A program made the position numbers and the translations under genes. A DNA stretch of 64,000 bases from Limanda limanda (taxonomy: Eukaryota; Chordata; Actinopteri; Pleuronectiformes; Pleuronectidae): NCBI RefSeq assembly GCF_963576545.1, contig NW_026870406.1, forward strand, positions 124,001 through 188,000, written 5' to 3'. This document shows, in pieces, positions 21,101 to 33,532 of the stretch (positions within the stretch are counted from its first letter, which is position 1; every line of letters begins with the position of its first letter). The notes beneath the pieces were generated by a model that did no database searches, was not told the origin of the DNA, and saw only the letters and a program-made list of their open reading frames with translations.

Positions 21101-24100
21101 AAAGTGGTTGCATCTGGACTAATTTGGGTCCTGCGGATCGATTGGTACCATGCCCGAGCTTGTACGACCTTCGGAAGAGGTCGACCGACGAAATTCCCCC
21201 AAATCTGAGGAGATATTCTTGAATAACTTTTTTTGTGAAGGTCGGAGAGACTTGCAAGTAGGCTCTACCCCCACTAAATGGGGTAGCGCGCATCGATCGG
21301 TACCATCCTTGAGCTTCTCCGACTTTCGGAAGGGTTAGGGTTAGGGTTAGGGATGAAAGCACATAGGAGAAAGAGATATTCTTGAATAACTTTTTTTGTA
21401 AAGGTCGGTGAGACTTGGAAAGTGGTTGCCTCTGGACTAATTTGGGTCCTGCGGATCGATTGGTACCATCCCCGAGCTTGTACGACCTTCGGAAGAGGTC
21501 GACCGACGAAATTCCCCCAAATCTGAGGAGATATTCTTGAATAACTTTTTTTGTGAAGGTCGGAGAGACTTGCAAGTAGGCTCTACCCCCACTAAATGGG
21601 GTTGCGCGCATCGATCGGTACCATCCTTGAGCTTCTCCGACTTTCGGAAGGGTTAGGGTTAGGGTTAGGAATGAAAGCACATAGGAGAAAGAGATATTCT
21701 TGAATAACTTTTTTTGTGAAGGTCGGAGAGACTTGCAAGTAGGCTCTACCCCCACTAAATGGGGTAGCGCGCATCGATCAGTACCATCCTTGAGCTTCTC
21801 CGACTTTCGGAAGGGTTAGGGTTAGGGTTAGGGATGAAAGCACATAGGAGAAAGAGATATTCTTGAATAACTTTTTTTGTGAAGGTCGGAGAGACTTGGA
21901 AAGTGGTTGCATCTGGACTAATTTGGGTCCTGCAGATCGATTGGTACCATCCCCGAGCTTGTACGACCTTCGGAAGAGGTCGACCGACGAAATTCCCCCA
22001 AATCTGAGGAGATATTCTTGAATAACTTTTTTTGTGAAGGTCGGAGAGACTTGCAAGTAGGCTCTACCCCCACTAAATGGGGTTGCGCGCATCGATCGGT
22101 ACCATCCTTGAGCTTCTCCGACTTTCGGAAGGGTTAGGGTTAGGGTTAGGGATGAAAGCACATAGGAGAAAGAGATATTCTTGAATAACTTTTTTTGTGA
22201 AGGTCGGAGAGACTTGAAAAGTGGTTGCATCTGGACTAATTTGGGTCCTGCGGATCGATTGGTACCATCCCCGAGCTTGTACGACCTTCGGAAGAGGTCG
22301 ACCGACGAAATTCCCCCAAATCTGAGGAGATATTCTTGAATAACTTTTTTTGTGTAGGTCGGAGAGACTTGCAAGTAGGCTCTACCCCCACTAAATGGGG
22401 TTGCGCGCATCGATCGGTACCATCCTTGAGCTTCTCCGACTTTCGGAAGGGTTAGGGTTAGGGTTAGGGATGAAAGCACATAGGAGAAAGAGATATTCTT
22501 GAATAACTTTTTTTGTGAAGGTCGGAGAGACTTGCAAGTAGGCTCTACCCCCACTAAATGGGGTAGCGCGCATCGATCGGTACCATCTTTGAGCTTCTCC
22601 GACTTTCGGAAGGGTTAGGGTTAGGGTTAGGGATGAAAGCACATAGGAGAAAGAGATATTCTTGAATAACTTTTTTTGTGAAGGTCGGAGAGACTTGGAA
22701 AGTGGTTGCATCTGGACTAATTTGGGTCCTGCGGATCGATTGGTACCATGCCCGAGCTTGTACGACCTTCGGAAGAGGTCGACCGACGAAATTCCCCCAA
22801 ATCTGAGGAGATATTCTTGAATAACTTTTTTTGTGAAGGTCGGAGAGACTTGCAAGTAGGCTCTACCCCCACTAAATGGGGTTGCGCGCATCGATCGGTA
22901 CCATCCTTGAGCTTCTCCGACTTTCGGAAGGGTTAGGGTTAGGGTTAGGGATGAAAGCACATAGGAGAAAGAGATATTCTTGAATAACTTTTTTTGTGAA
23001 GGTCGGAGAGACTTGCAAGTAGGCTCTACCCCCACTAAATGGGGTAGCGCGCATCGATCGGTACCATCTTTGAGCTTCTCCGACTTTCGGAAGGGTTAGG
23101 GTTAGGGTTAGGGATGAAAGCACATAGGAGAAAGAGATATTCTTGAATAACTTTTTTTGTGAAGGTCGGAGAGACTTGGAAAGTGGTTGCATCTGGACTA
23201 ATTTGGGTCCTGCGGATCGATTGGTACCATCCCCGAGCTTGTACGACCTTCGGAAGAGGTCGACCGACGAAATTCCCCCAAATCTGAGGAGATATTCTTG
23301 AATAACTTTTTTTGTGAAGGTCGGAGAGACTTGCAAGTAGGCTCTACCCCCACTAAATGGGGTTGCGCGCATCGATCGGTACCATCCTTGAGCTTCTCCG
23401 ACTTTCGGAAGGGTTAGGGTTAGGGTTAGGGATGAAAGCACATAGGAGAAAGAGATATTCTTGAATAACTTTTTTTGTGAAGGTCGGAGAGACTTGAAAA
23501 GTGGTTGCATCTGGACTAATTTGGGTCCTGCGGATCGATTGGTACCATCCCCGAGCTTGTAAGACCTTCGGAAGAGGTCGACCGACGAAATTCCCCCAAA
23601 TCTGAGGAGATATTCTTGAATAACTTTTTTTGTGAAGGTCGGAGAGACTTGCAAGTAGGCTCTACCCCCACTAAATGGGGTTGCGCGCATCGATCGGTAC
23701 CATCCTTGAGCTTCTCCGACTTTCGGAAGGGTTAGGGTTAGGGTTAGGGATGAAAGCACATAGGAGAAAGAGATATTCTTGAATAACTTTTTTTGTGAAG
23801 GTCGGAGAGACTTGCAAGTAGGCTCTACCCCCACTAAATGGGGTAGCGCGCATCGATCGGTACCATCTTTGAGCTTCTCCGACTTTCGGAAGGGTTAGGG
23901 TTAGGGTTAGGGATGAAAGCACATAGGAGAAAGAGATATTCTTGAATAACTTTTTTTGTGAAGGTCGGAGAGACTTGAAAAGTGGTTGCATCTGGACTAA
24001 TTTGGGTCCTGCAGATCGATTGGTACCATCCCCGAGCTTGTACGACCTTCGGAAGAGGTCGACCGACGAAATTCCCCCAAATCTGAGGAGATATTCTTGA

Positions 24101-24295
24101 ATAACTTTTTTTGTGAAGGTCGGAGAGACTTGCAAGTAGGCTCTGCCCCCACTAAATGGGGTTGCGCGCATCGATCGGTACCATCCTTGAGCTTCTCCGA
24201 CTTTCGGAAGGGTTAGGGTTAGGGTTAGGGATGAAAGCACATAGGAGAAAGAGATATTCTTGAATAACTTTTTTTGTGAAGGTCGGAGAGACTTG
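18163..24295 (+). repeat. Duplicated segment, left copy (partner 33,533-39,502)
   Basis: It matches 33,533-39,502 in monomer order and rare variants. The offset is 15,370 at the left: aacgtttt at 18,815 and 34,185; agaaatatt at 19,288 and 34,658; aacgttt at 20,747 and 36,117. It becomes 15,207 further right: cggtgag at 21,409 and 36,616; tgtgtagg at 22,355 and 37,562. The 163-bp change of offset shows that one A monomer near 20.8 kb is present here and absent from the partner. The match ends where this copy continues as A and the partner as B. Confidence 0.92.
21375..24252 (+). repeat. 2,878-bp 18-mer block, copy 1 of 4
   Basis: Eleven A plus seven B monomers (11 x 163 + 7 x 155 = 2,878). 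Four private variants mark all copies: cggtgag (21,409), ttaggaatg (21,670), gatcagtacc (21,780) and tgtgtagg (22,355). Copies 2, 3 and 4 carry them at +3,840, then +5,440, then +5,927. Confidence 0.93.
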
Positions 24296-25214
24296 CAAGT
24301 AGGCTCTACCCCCACTAAATGGGGTTGCGCGCATCGATCGGTACCATCCTTGAGCTTCTCCGACTTTCGGAAGGGTTAGGGTTAGGGTTAGGGATGAAAG
24401 CACATAGGAGAAAGAGATATTCTTGAATAACTTTTTTTGTGAAGGTCGGAGAGACTTGAAAAGTGGTTGCATCTGGACTAATTTGGGTCCTGCGGATCGA
24501 TTGGTACCATCCCCGAGCTTGTAAGACCTTCGGAAGAGGTCGACCGACGAAATTCCCCCAAATCTGAGGAGATATTCTTGAATAACTTTTTTTGTGAAGG
24601 TCGGAGAGACTTGCAAGTAGGCTCTACCCCCACTAAATGGGGTTGCGCGCATCGATCGGTACCATCCTTGAGCTTCTCCGACTTTCGGAAGGGTTAGGGT
24701 TAGGGTTAGGGATGAAAGCACATAGGAGAAAGAGATATTCTTGAATAACTTTTTTTGTGAAGGTCGGAGAGACTTGCAAGTAGGCTCTACCCCCACTAAA
24801 TGGGGTAGCGCGCATCGATCGGTACCATCTTTGAGCTTCTCCGACTTTCGGAAGGGTTAGGGTTAGGGTTAGGGATGAAAGCACATAGGAGAAAGAGATA
24901 TTCTTGAATAACTTTTTTTGTGAAGGTCGGAGAGACTTGAAAAGTGGTTGCATCTGGACTAATTTGGGTCCTGCAGATCGATTGGTACCATCCCCGAGCT
25001 TGTACGACCTTCGGAAGAGGTCGACCGACGAAATTCCCCCAAATCTGAGGAGATATTCTTGAATAACTTTTTTTGTGAAGGTCGGAGAGACTTGCAAGTA
25101 GGCTCTACCCCCACTAAATGGGGTTGCGCGCATCGATCGGTACCATCCTTGAGCTTCTCCGACTTTCGGAAGGGTTAGGGTTAGGGTTAGGGATGAAAGC
25201 ACATAGGAGAAAGA

Positions 25215-28092
25215 GATATTCTTGAATAACTTTTTTTGTGAAGGTCGGTGAGACTTGGAAAGTGGTTGCATCTGGACTAATTTGGGTCCTGCGGATCGAT
25301 TGGTACCATCCCCGAGCTTGTACGACCTTCGGAAGAGGTCGACCGACGAAATTCCCCCAAATCTGAGGAGATATTCTTGAATAACTTTTTTTGTGAAGGT
25401 CGGAGAGACTTGCAAGTAGGCTCTACCCCCACTAAATGGGGTTGCGCGCATCGATCGGTACCATCCTTGAGCTTCTCCGACTTTCGGAAGGGTTAGGGTT
25501 AGGGTTAGGAATGAAAGCACATAGGAGAAAGAGATATTCTTGAATAACTTTTTTTGTGAAGGTCGGAGAGACTTGCAAGTAGGCTCTACCCCCACTAAAT
25601 GGGGTAGCGCGCATCGATCAGTACCATCCTTGAGCTTCTCCGACTTTCGGAAGGGTTAGGGTTAGGGTTAGGGATGAAAGCACATAGGAGAAAGAGATAT
25701 TCTTGAATAACTTTTTTTGTGAAGGTCGGAGAGACTTGGAAAGTGGTTGCATCTGGACTAATTTGGGTCCTGCAGATCGATTGGTACCATCCCCGAGCTT
25801 GTACGACCTTCGGAAGAGGTCGACCGACGAAATTCCCCCAAATCTGAGGAGATATTCTTGAATAACTTTTTTTGTGAAGGTCGGAGAGACTTGCAAGTAG
25901 GCTCTACCCCCACTAAATGGGGTTGCGCGCATCGATCGGTACCATCCTTGAGCTTCTCCGACTTTCGGAAGGGTTAGGGTTAGGGTTAGGGATGAAAGCA
26001 CATAGGAGAAAGAGATATTCTTGAATAACTTTTTTTGTGAAGGTCGGAGAGACTTGAAAAGTGGTTGCATCTGGACTAATTTGGGTCCTGCGGATCGATT
26101 GGTACCATCCCCGAGCTTGTACGACCTTCGGAAGAGGTCGACCGACGAAATTCCCCCAAATCTGAGGAGATATTCTTGAATAACTTTTTTTGTGTAGGTC
26201 GGAGAGACTTGCAAGTAGGCTCTACCCCCACTAAATGGGGTTGCGCGCATCGATCGGTACCATCCTTGAGCTTCTCCGACTTTCGGAAGGGTTAGGGTTA
26301 GGGTTAGGGATGAAAGCACATAGGAGAAAGAGATATTCTTGAATAACTTTTTTTGTGAAGGTCGGAGAGACTTGCAAGTAGGCTCTACCCCCACTAAATG
26401 GGGTAGCGCGCATCGATCGGTACCATCTTTGAGCTTCTCCGACTTTCGGAAGGGTTAGGGTTAGGGTTAGGGATGAAAGCACATAGGAGAAAGAGATATT
26501 CTTGAATAACTTTTTTTGTGAAGGTCGGAGAGACTTGGAAAGTGGTTGCATCTGGACTAATTTGGGTCCTGCGGATCGATTGGTACCATGCCCGAGCTTG
26601 TACGACCTTCGGAAGAGGTCGACCGACGAAATTCCCCCAAATCTGAGGAGATATTCTTGAATAACTTTTTTTGTGAAGGTCGGAGAGACTTGCAAGTAGG
26701 CTCTACCCCCACTAAATAGGGTTGCGCGCATCGATCGGTACCATCCTTGAGCTTCTCCGACTTTCGGAAGGGTTAGGGTTAGGGTTAGGGATGAAAGCAC
26801 ATAGGAGAAAGAGATATTCTTGAATAACTTTTTTTGTGAAGGTCGGAGAGACTTGCAAGTAGGCTCTACCCCCACTAAATGGGGTAGCGCGCATCGATCG
26901 GTACCATCCTTGAGCTTCTCCGACTTTCGGAAGGGTTAGGGTTAGGGTTAGGGATGAAAGCACATAGGAGAAAGAGATATTCTTGAATAACTTTTTTTGT
27001 GAAGGTCGGAGAGACTTGGAAAGTGGTTGCATCTGGACTAATTTGGGTCCTGCGGATCGATTGGTACCATCCCCGAGCTTGTACGACCTTCGGAAGAGGT
27101 CGACCGACGAAATTCCCCCAAATCTGAGGAGATATTCTTGAATAACTTTTTTTGTGAAGGTCGGAGAGACTTGCAAGTAGGCTCTACCCCCACTAAATGG
27201 GGTTGCGCGCATCGATCGGTACCATCCTTGAGCTTCTCCGACTTTCGGAAGGGTTAGGGTTAGGGTTAGGGATGAAAGCACATAGGAGAAAGAGATATTC
27301 TTGAATAACTTTTTTTGTGAAGGTCGGAGAGACTTGAAAAGTGGTTGCATCTGGACTAATTTGGGTCCTGCGGATCGATTGGTACCATCCCCGAGCTTGT
27401 AAGACCTTCGGAAGAGGTCGACCGACGAAATTCCCCCAAATCTGAGGAGATATTCTTGAATAACTTTTTTTGTGAAGGTCGGAGAGACTTGCAAGTAGGC
27501 TCTACCCCCACTAAATGGGGTTGCGCGCATCGATCGGTACCATCCTTGAGCTTCTCCGACTTTCGGAAGGGTTAGGGTTAGGGTTAGGGATGAAAGCACA
27601 TAGGAGAAAGAGATATTCTTGAATAACTTTTTTTGTGAAGGTCGGAGAGACTTGCAAGTAGGCTCTACCCCCACTAAATGGGGTAGCGCGCATCGATCGG
27701 TACCATCTTTGAGCTTCTCCGACTTTCGGAAGGGTTAGGGTTAGGGTTAGGGATGAAAGCACATAGGAGAAAGAGATATTCTTGAATAACTTTTTTTGTG
27801 AAGGTCGGAGAGACTTGAAAAGTGGTTGCATCTGGACTAATTTGGGTCCTGCAGATCGATTGGTACCATCCCCGAGCTTGTACGACCTTCGGAAGAGGTC
27901 GACCGACGAAATTCCCCCAAATCTGAGGAGATATTCTTGAATAACTTTTTTTGTGAAGGTCGGAGAGACTTGCAAGTAGGCTCTGCCCCCACTAAATGGG
28001 GTTGCGCGCATCGATCGGTACCATCCTTGAGCTTCTCCGACTTTCGGAAGGGTTAGGGTTAGGGTTAGGGATGAAAGCACATAGGAGAAAGA
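25215..28092 (+). repeat. 2,878-bp 18-mer block, copy 2 of 4
   Basis: Private markers at 25,249, 25,510, 25,620 and 26,195. It differs from copy 1 at few sites. One is that the A after the ATG-bearing B reads ctaaataggg (about 26,717), as in copy 3, whereas copies 1 and 4 read ctaaatgggg. This pairs copies 2 and 3. Confidence 0.92.
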
Positions 28093-30654
28093 GATATTCT
28101 TGAATAACTTTTTTTGTGAAGGTCGGAGAGACTTGCAAGTAGGCTCTACCCCCACTAAATGGGGTAGCGCGCATCGATCGGTACCATCCTTGAGCTTCTC
28201 CGACTTTCGGAAGGGTTAGGGTTAGGGTTAGGGATGAAAGCACATAGGAGAAAGAGATATTCTTGAATAACTTTTTTTGTGAAGGTCGGAGAGACTTGGA
28301 AAGTGGTTGCATCTGGACTAATTTGGGTCCTGCGGATCGATTGGTACCATCCCCGAGCTTGTACGACCTTCGGAAGAGGTCGACCGACGAAATTCCCCCA
28401 AATCTGAGGAGATATTCTTGAATAACTTTTTTTGTGAAGGTCGGAGAGACTTGCAAGTAGGCTCTACCCCCACTAAATGGGGTTGCGCGCATCGATCGGT
28501 ACCATCCTTGAGCTTCTCCGACTTTCGGAAGGGTTAGGGTTAGGGTTAGGGATGAAAGCACATAGGAGAAAGAGATATTCTTGAATAACTTTTTTTGTGA
28601 AGGTCGGAGAGACTTGAAAAGTGGTTGCATCTGGACTAATTTGGGTCCTGCGGATCGATTGGTACCATCCCCGAGCTTGTAAGACCTTCGGAAGAGGTCG
28701 ACCGACGAAATTCCCCCAAATCTGAGGAGATATTCTTGAATAACTTTTTTTGTGAAGGTCGGAGAGACTTGCAAGTAGGCTCTACCCCCACTAAATGGGG
28801 TTGCGCGCATCGATCGGTACCATCCTTGAGCTTCTCCGACTTTCGGAAGGGTTAGGGTTAGGGTTAGGGATGAAAGCACATAGGAGAAAGAGATATTCTT
28901 GAATAACTTTTTTTGTGAAGGTCGGAGAGACTTGCAAGTAGGCTCTACCCCCACTAAATGGGGTAGCGCGCATCGATCGGTACCATCTTTGAGCTTCTCC
29001 GACTTTCGGAAGGGTTAGGGTTAGGGTTAGGGATGAAAGCACATAGGAGAAAGAGATATTCTTGAATAACTTTTTTTGTGAAGGTCGGAGAGACTTGAAA
29101 AGTGGTTGCATCTGGACTAATTTGGGTCCTGCAGATCGATTGGTACCATCCCCGAGCTTGTACGACCTTCGGAAGAGGTCGACCGACGAAATTCCCCCAA
29201 ATCTGAGGAGATATTCTTGAATAACTTTTTTTGTGAAGGTCGGAGAGACTTGCAAGTAGGCTCTACCCCCACTAAATGGGGTTGCGCGCATCGATCGGTA
29301 CCATCCTTGAGCTTCTCCGACTTTCGGAAGGGTTAGGGTTAGGGTTAGGGATGAAAGCACATAGGAGAAAGAGATATTCTTGAATAACTTTTTTTGTGAA
29401 GGTCGGAGAGACTTGCAAGTAGGCTCTACTCCCACTAAATGGGGTAGCGCGCATCGATCGGTACCATCCTTGAGCTTCTCCGACTTTCGGAAGGGTTAGG
29501 GTTAGGGTTAGGGATGAAAGCACATAGGAGAAAGAGATATTCTTGAATAACTTTTTTTGTGAAGGTCGGAGAGACTTGCAAGTAGGCTCTACCCCCACTA
29601 AATGGGGTAGCGCGCATCGATCGGTACCATCCTTGAGCTTCTCCGACTTTCGGAAGGGTTAGGGTTAGGGTTAGGGATGAAAGCACATAGGAGAAAGAGA
29701 TATTCTTGAATAACTTTTTTTGTGAAGGTCGGAGAGACTTGCAAGTAGGCTCTACCCCCACTAAATGGGGTAGCGCGCATCGATCGGTACCATCCTTGAG
29801 CTTCTCCGACTTTCGGAAGGGTTAGGGTTAGGGATGAAAGCACATAGGAGAAAGAGATATTCTTGAATAACTTTTTTTGTGAAGGTCGGAGAGACTTGCA
29901 AGTAGGCTCTACCCCCACTAAATGGGGTAGCGCGCATCGATCGGTACCATCTTTGAGCTTCTCCGACTTTCGGAAGGGTTAGGGTTAGGGTTAGGGATGA
30001 AAGCACATAGGAGAAAGAGATATTCTTGAATAACTTTTTTTGTGAAGGTCGGAGAGACTTGAAAAGTGGTTGCATCTGGACTAATTTGGGTCCTGCAGAT
30101 CGATTGGTACCATCCCCGAGCTTGTACGACCTTCGGAAGAGGTCGACCGACGAAATTCCCCCAAATCTGAGGAGATATTCTTGAATAACTTTTTTTGTGA
30201 AGGTCGGAGAGACTTGCAAGTAGGCTCTACCCCCACTAAATGGGGTTGCGCGCATCGATCGGTACCATCCTTGAGCTTCTCCGACTTTCGGAAGGGTTAG
30301 GGTTAGGGTTAGGGATGAAAGCACATAGGAGAAAGAGATATTCTTGAATAACTTTTTTTGTGAAGGTCGGAGAGACTTGAAAAGTGGTTGCATCTGGACT
30401 AATTTGGGTCCTGCGGATCGATTGGTACCATCCCCGAGCTTGTACGACCTTCGGAAGAGGTCGACCGACGAAATTCCCCCAAATCTGAGGAGATATTCTT
30501 GAATAACTTTTTTTGTGAAGGTCGGAGAGACTTGCAAGTAGGCTCTACCCCCACTAAATGGGGTTGCGCGCATCGATCGGTACCATCCTTGAGCTTCTCC
30601 GACTTTCGGAAGGGTTAGGGTTAGGGTTAGGGATGAAAGCACATAGGAGAAAGA
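27612..30654 (+). repeat. Block of about 3.05 kb, copy 1 of 3
   Basis: The monomer order matches 39,778-42,826 (offset 12,166, then 12,172) and 43,465-46,513. The 6-bp offset change comes from a short A unit here near 29,820 that has three hexamers in the other copies. The block includes a run of A units after 29,272 with one ctactccc variant. Confidence 0.88.
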
Positions 30655-33532
30655 GATATTCTTGAATAACTTTTTTTGTGAAGGTCGGTGAGACTTGGAA
30701 AGTGGTTGCATCTGGACTAATTTGGGTCCTGCGGATCGATTGGTACCATCCCCGAGCTTGTACGACCTTCGGAAGAGGTCGACCGACGAAATTCCCCCAA
30801 ATCTGAGGAGATATTCTTGAATAACTTTTTTTGTGAAGGTCGGAGAGACTTGCAAGTAGGCTCTACCCCCACTAAATGGGGTTGCGCGCATCGATCGGTA
30901 CCATCCTTGAGCTTCTCCGACTTTCGGAAGGGTTAGGGTTAGGGTTAGGAATGAAAGCACATAGGAGAAAGAGATATTCTTGAATAACTTTTTTTGTGAA
31001 GGTCGGAGAGACTTGCAAGTAGGCTCTACCCCCACTAAATGGGGTAGCGCGCATCGATCAGTACCATCCTTGAGCTTCTCCGACTTTCGGAAGGGTTAGG
31101 GTTAGGGTTAGGGATGAAAGCACATAGGAGAAAGAGATATTCTTGAATAACTTTTTTTGTGAAGGTCGGAGAGACTTGGAAAGTGGTTGCATCTGGACTA
31201 ATTTGGGTCCTGCAGATCGATTGGTACCATCCCCGAGCTTGTACGACCTTCGGAAGAGGTCGACCGACGAAATTCCCCCAAATCTGAGGAGATATTCTTG
31301 AATAACTTTTTTTGTGAAGGTCGGAGAGACTTGCAAGTAGGCTCTACCCCCACTAAATGGGGTTGCGCGCATCGATCGGTACCATCCTTGAGCTTCTCCG
31401 ACTTTCGGAAGGGTTAGGGTTAGGGTTAGGGATGAAAGCACATAGGAGAAAGAGATATTCTTGAATAACTTTTTTTGTGAAGGTCGGAGAGACTTGAAAA
31501 GTGGTTGCATCTGGACTAATTTGGGTCCTGCGGATCGATTGGTACCATCCCCGAGCTTGTACGACCTTCGGAAGAGGTCGACCGACGAAATTCCCCCAAA
31601 TCTGAGGAGATATTCTTGAATAACTTTTTTTGTGTAGGTCGGAGAGACTTGCAAGTAGGCTCTACCCCCACTAAATGGGGTTGCGCGCATCGATCGGTAC
31701 CATCCTTGAGCTTCTCCGACTTTCGGAAGGGTTAGGGTTAGGGTTAGGGATGAAAGCACATAGGAGAAAGAGATATTCTTGAATAACTTTTTTTGTGAAG
31801 GTCGGAGAGACTTGCAAGTAGGCTCTACCCCCACTAAATGGGGTAGCGCGCATCGATCGGTACCATCTTTGAGCTTCTCCGACTTTCGGAAGGGTTAGGG
31901 TTAGGGTTAGGGATGAAAGCACATAGGAGAAAGAGATATTCTTGAATAACTTTTTTTGTGAAGGTCGGAGAGACTTGGAAAGTGGTTGCATCTGGACTAA
32001 TTTGGGTCCTGCGGATCGATTGGTACCATGCCCGAGCTTGTACGACCTTCGGAAGAGGTCGACCGACGAAATTCCCCCAAATCTGAGGAGATATTCTTGA
32101 ATAACTTTTTTTGTGAAGGTCGGAGAGACTTGCAAGTAGGCTCTACCCCCACTAAATAGGGTTGCGCGCATCGATCGGTACCATCCTTGAGCTTCTCCGA
32201 CTTTCGGAAGGGTTAGGGTTAGGGTTAGGGATGAAAGCACATAGGAGAAAGAGATATTCTTGAATAACTTTTTTTGTGAAGGTCGGAGAGACTTGCAAGT
32301 AGGCTCTACCCCCACTAAATGGGGTAGCGCGCATCGATCGGTACCATCCTTGAGCTTCTCCGACTTTCGGAAGGGTTAGGGTTAGGGTTAGGGATGAAAG
32401 CACATAGGAGAAAGAGATATTCTTGAATAACTTTTTTTGTGAAGGTCGGAGAGACTTGGAAAGTGGTTGCATCTGGACTAATTTGGGTCCTGCGGATCGA
32501 TTGGTACCATCCCCGAGCTTGTACGACCTTCGGAAGAGGTCGACCGACGAAATTCCCCCAAATCTGAGGAGATATTCTTGAATAACTTTTTTTGTGAAGG
32601 TCGGAGAGACTTGCAAGTAGGCTCTACCCCCACTAAATGGGGTTGCGCGCATCGATCGGTACCATCCTTGAGCTTCTCCGACTTTCGGAAGGGTTAGGGT
32701 TAGGGTTAGGGATGAAAGCACATAGGAGAAAGAGATATTCTTGAATAACTTTTTTTGTGAAGGTCGGAGAGACTTGAAAAGTGGTTGCATCTGGACTAAT
32801 TTGGGTCCTGCGGATCGATTGGTACCATCCCCGAGCTTGTAAGACCTTCGGAAGAGGTCGACCGACGAAATTCCCCCAAATCTGAGGAGATATTCTTGAA
32901 TAACTTTTTTTGTGAAGGTCGGAGAGACTTGCAAGTAGGCTCTACCCCCACTAAATGGGGTTGCGCGCATCGATCGGTACCATCCTTGAGCTTCTCCGAC
33001 TTTCGGAAGGGTTAGGGTTAGGGTTAGGGATGAAAGCACATAGGAGAAAGAGATATTCTTGAATAACTTTTTTTGTGAAGGTCGGAGAGACTTGCAAGTA
33101 GGCTCTACCCCCACTAAATGGGGTAGCGCGCATCGATCGGTACCATCTTTGAGCTTCTCCGACTTTCGGAAGGGTTAGGGTTAGGGTTAGGGATGAAAGC
33201 ACATAGGAGAAAGAGATATTCTTGAATAACTTTTTTTGTGAAGGTCGGAGAGACTTGAAAAGTGGTTGCATCTGGACTAATTTGGGTCCTGCAGATCGAT
33301 TGGTACCATCCCCGAGCTTGTACGACCTTCGGAAGAGGTCGACCGACGAAATTCCCCCAAATCTGAGGAGATATTCTTGAATAACTTTTTTTGTGAAGGT
33401 CGGAGAGACTTGCAAGTAGGCTCTGCCCCCACTAAATGGGGTTGCGCGCATCGATCGGTACCATCCTTGAGCTTCTCCGACTTTCGGAAGGGTTAGGGTT
33501 AGGGTTAGGGATGAAAGCACATAGGAGAAAGA
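30655..33532 (+). repeat. 2,878-bp 18-mer block, copy 3 of 4
   Basis: Private markers at 30,689, 30,950, 31,060 and 31,635, exactly 5,440 bp after those of copy 2. It shares the ctaaataggg variant with copy 2. Confidence 0.92.

Larger units (their letters stand above)
21212..28891 (+). repeat. 8-mer higher-order repeat region, 1,280-bp period, about six cycles
   Basis: The cycle is BA, A, BA, BA, A (five A, three B; 3 x 318 + 2 x 163 = 1,280). The same cycle recurs at 30,492-34,331 (three cycles), 36.4-39.0 kb, 39.8-41.1 kb and 43.5-44.7 kb. One cycle, 23.8-25.1 kb, has an A and a BA element swapped. B variants cttgaaaag and cttgtaagacc and the A variant catctttg are much commoner here than in the outer flanks. 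Confidence 0.87.
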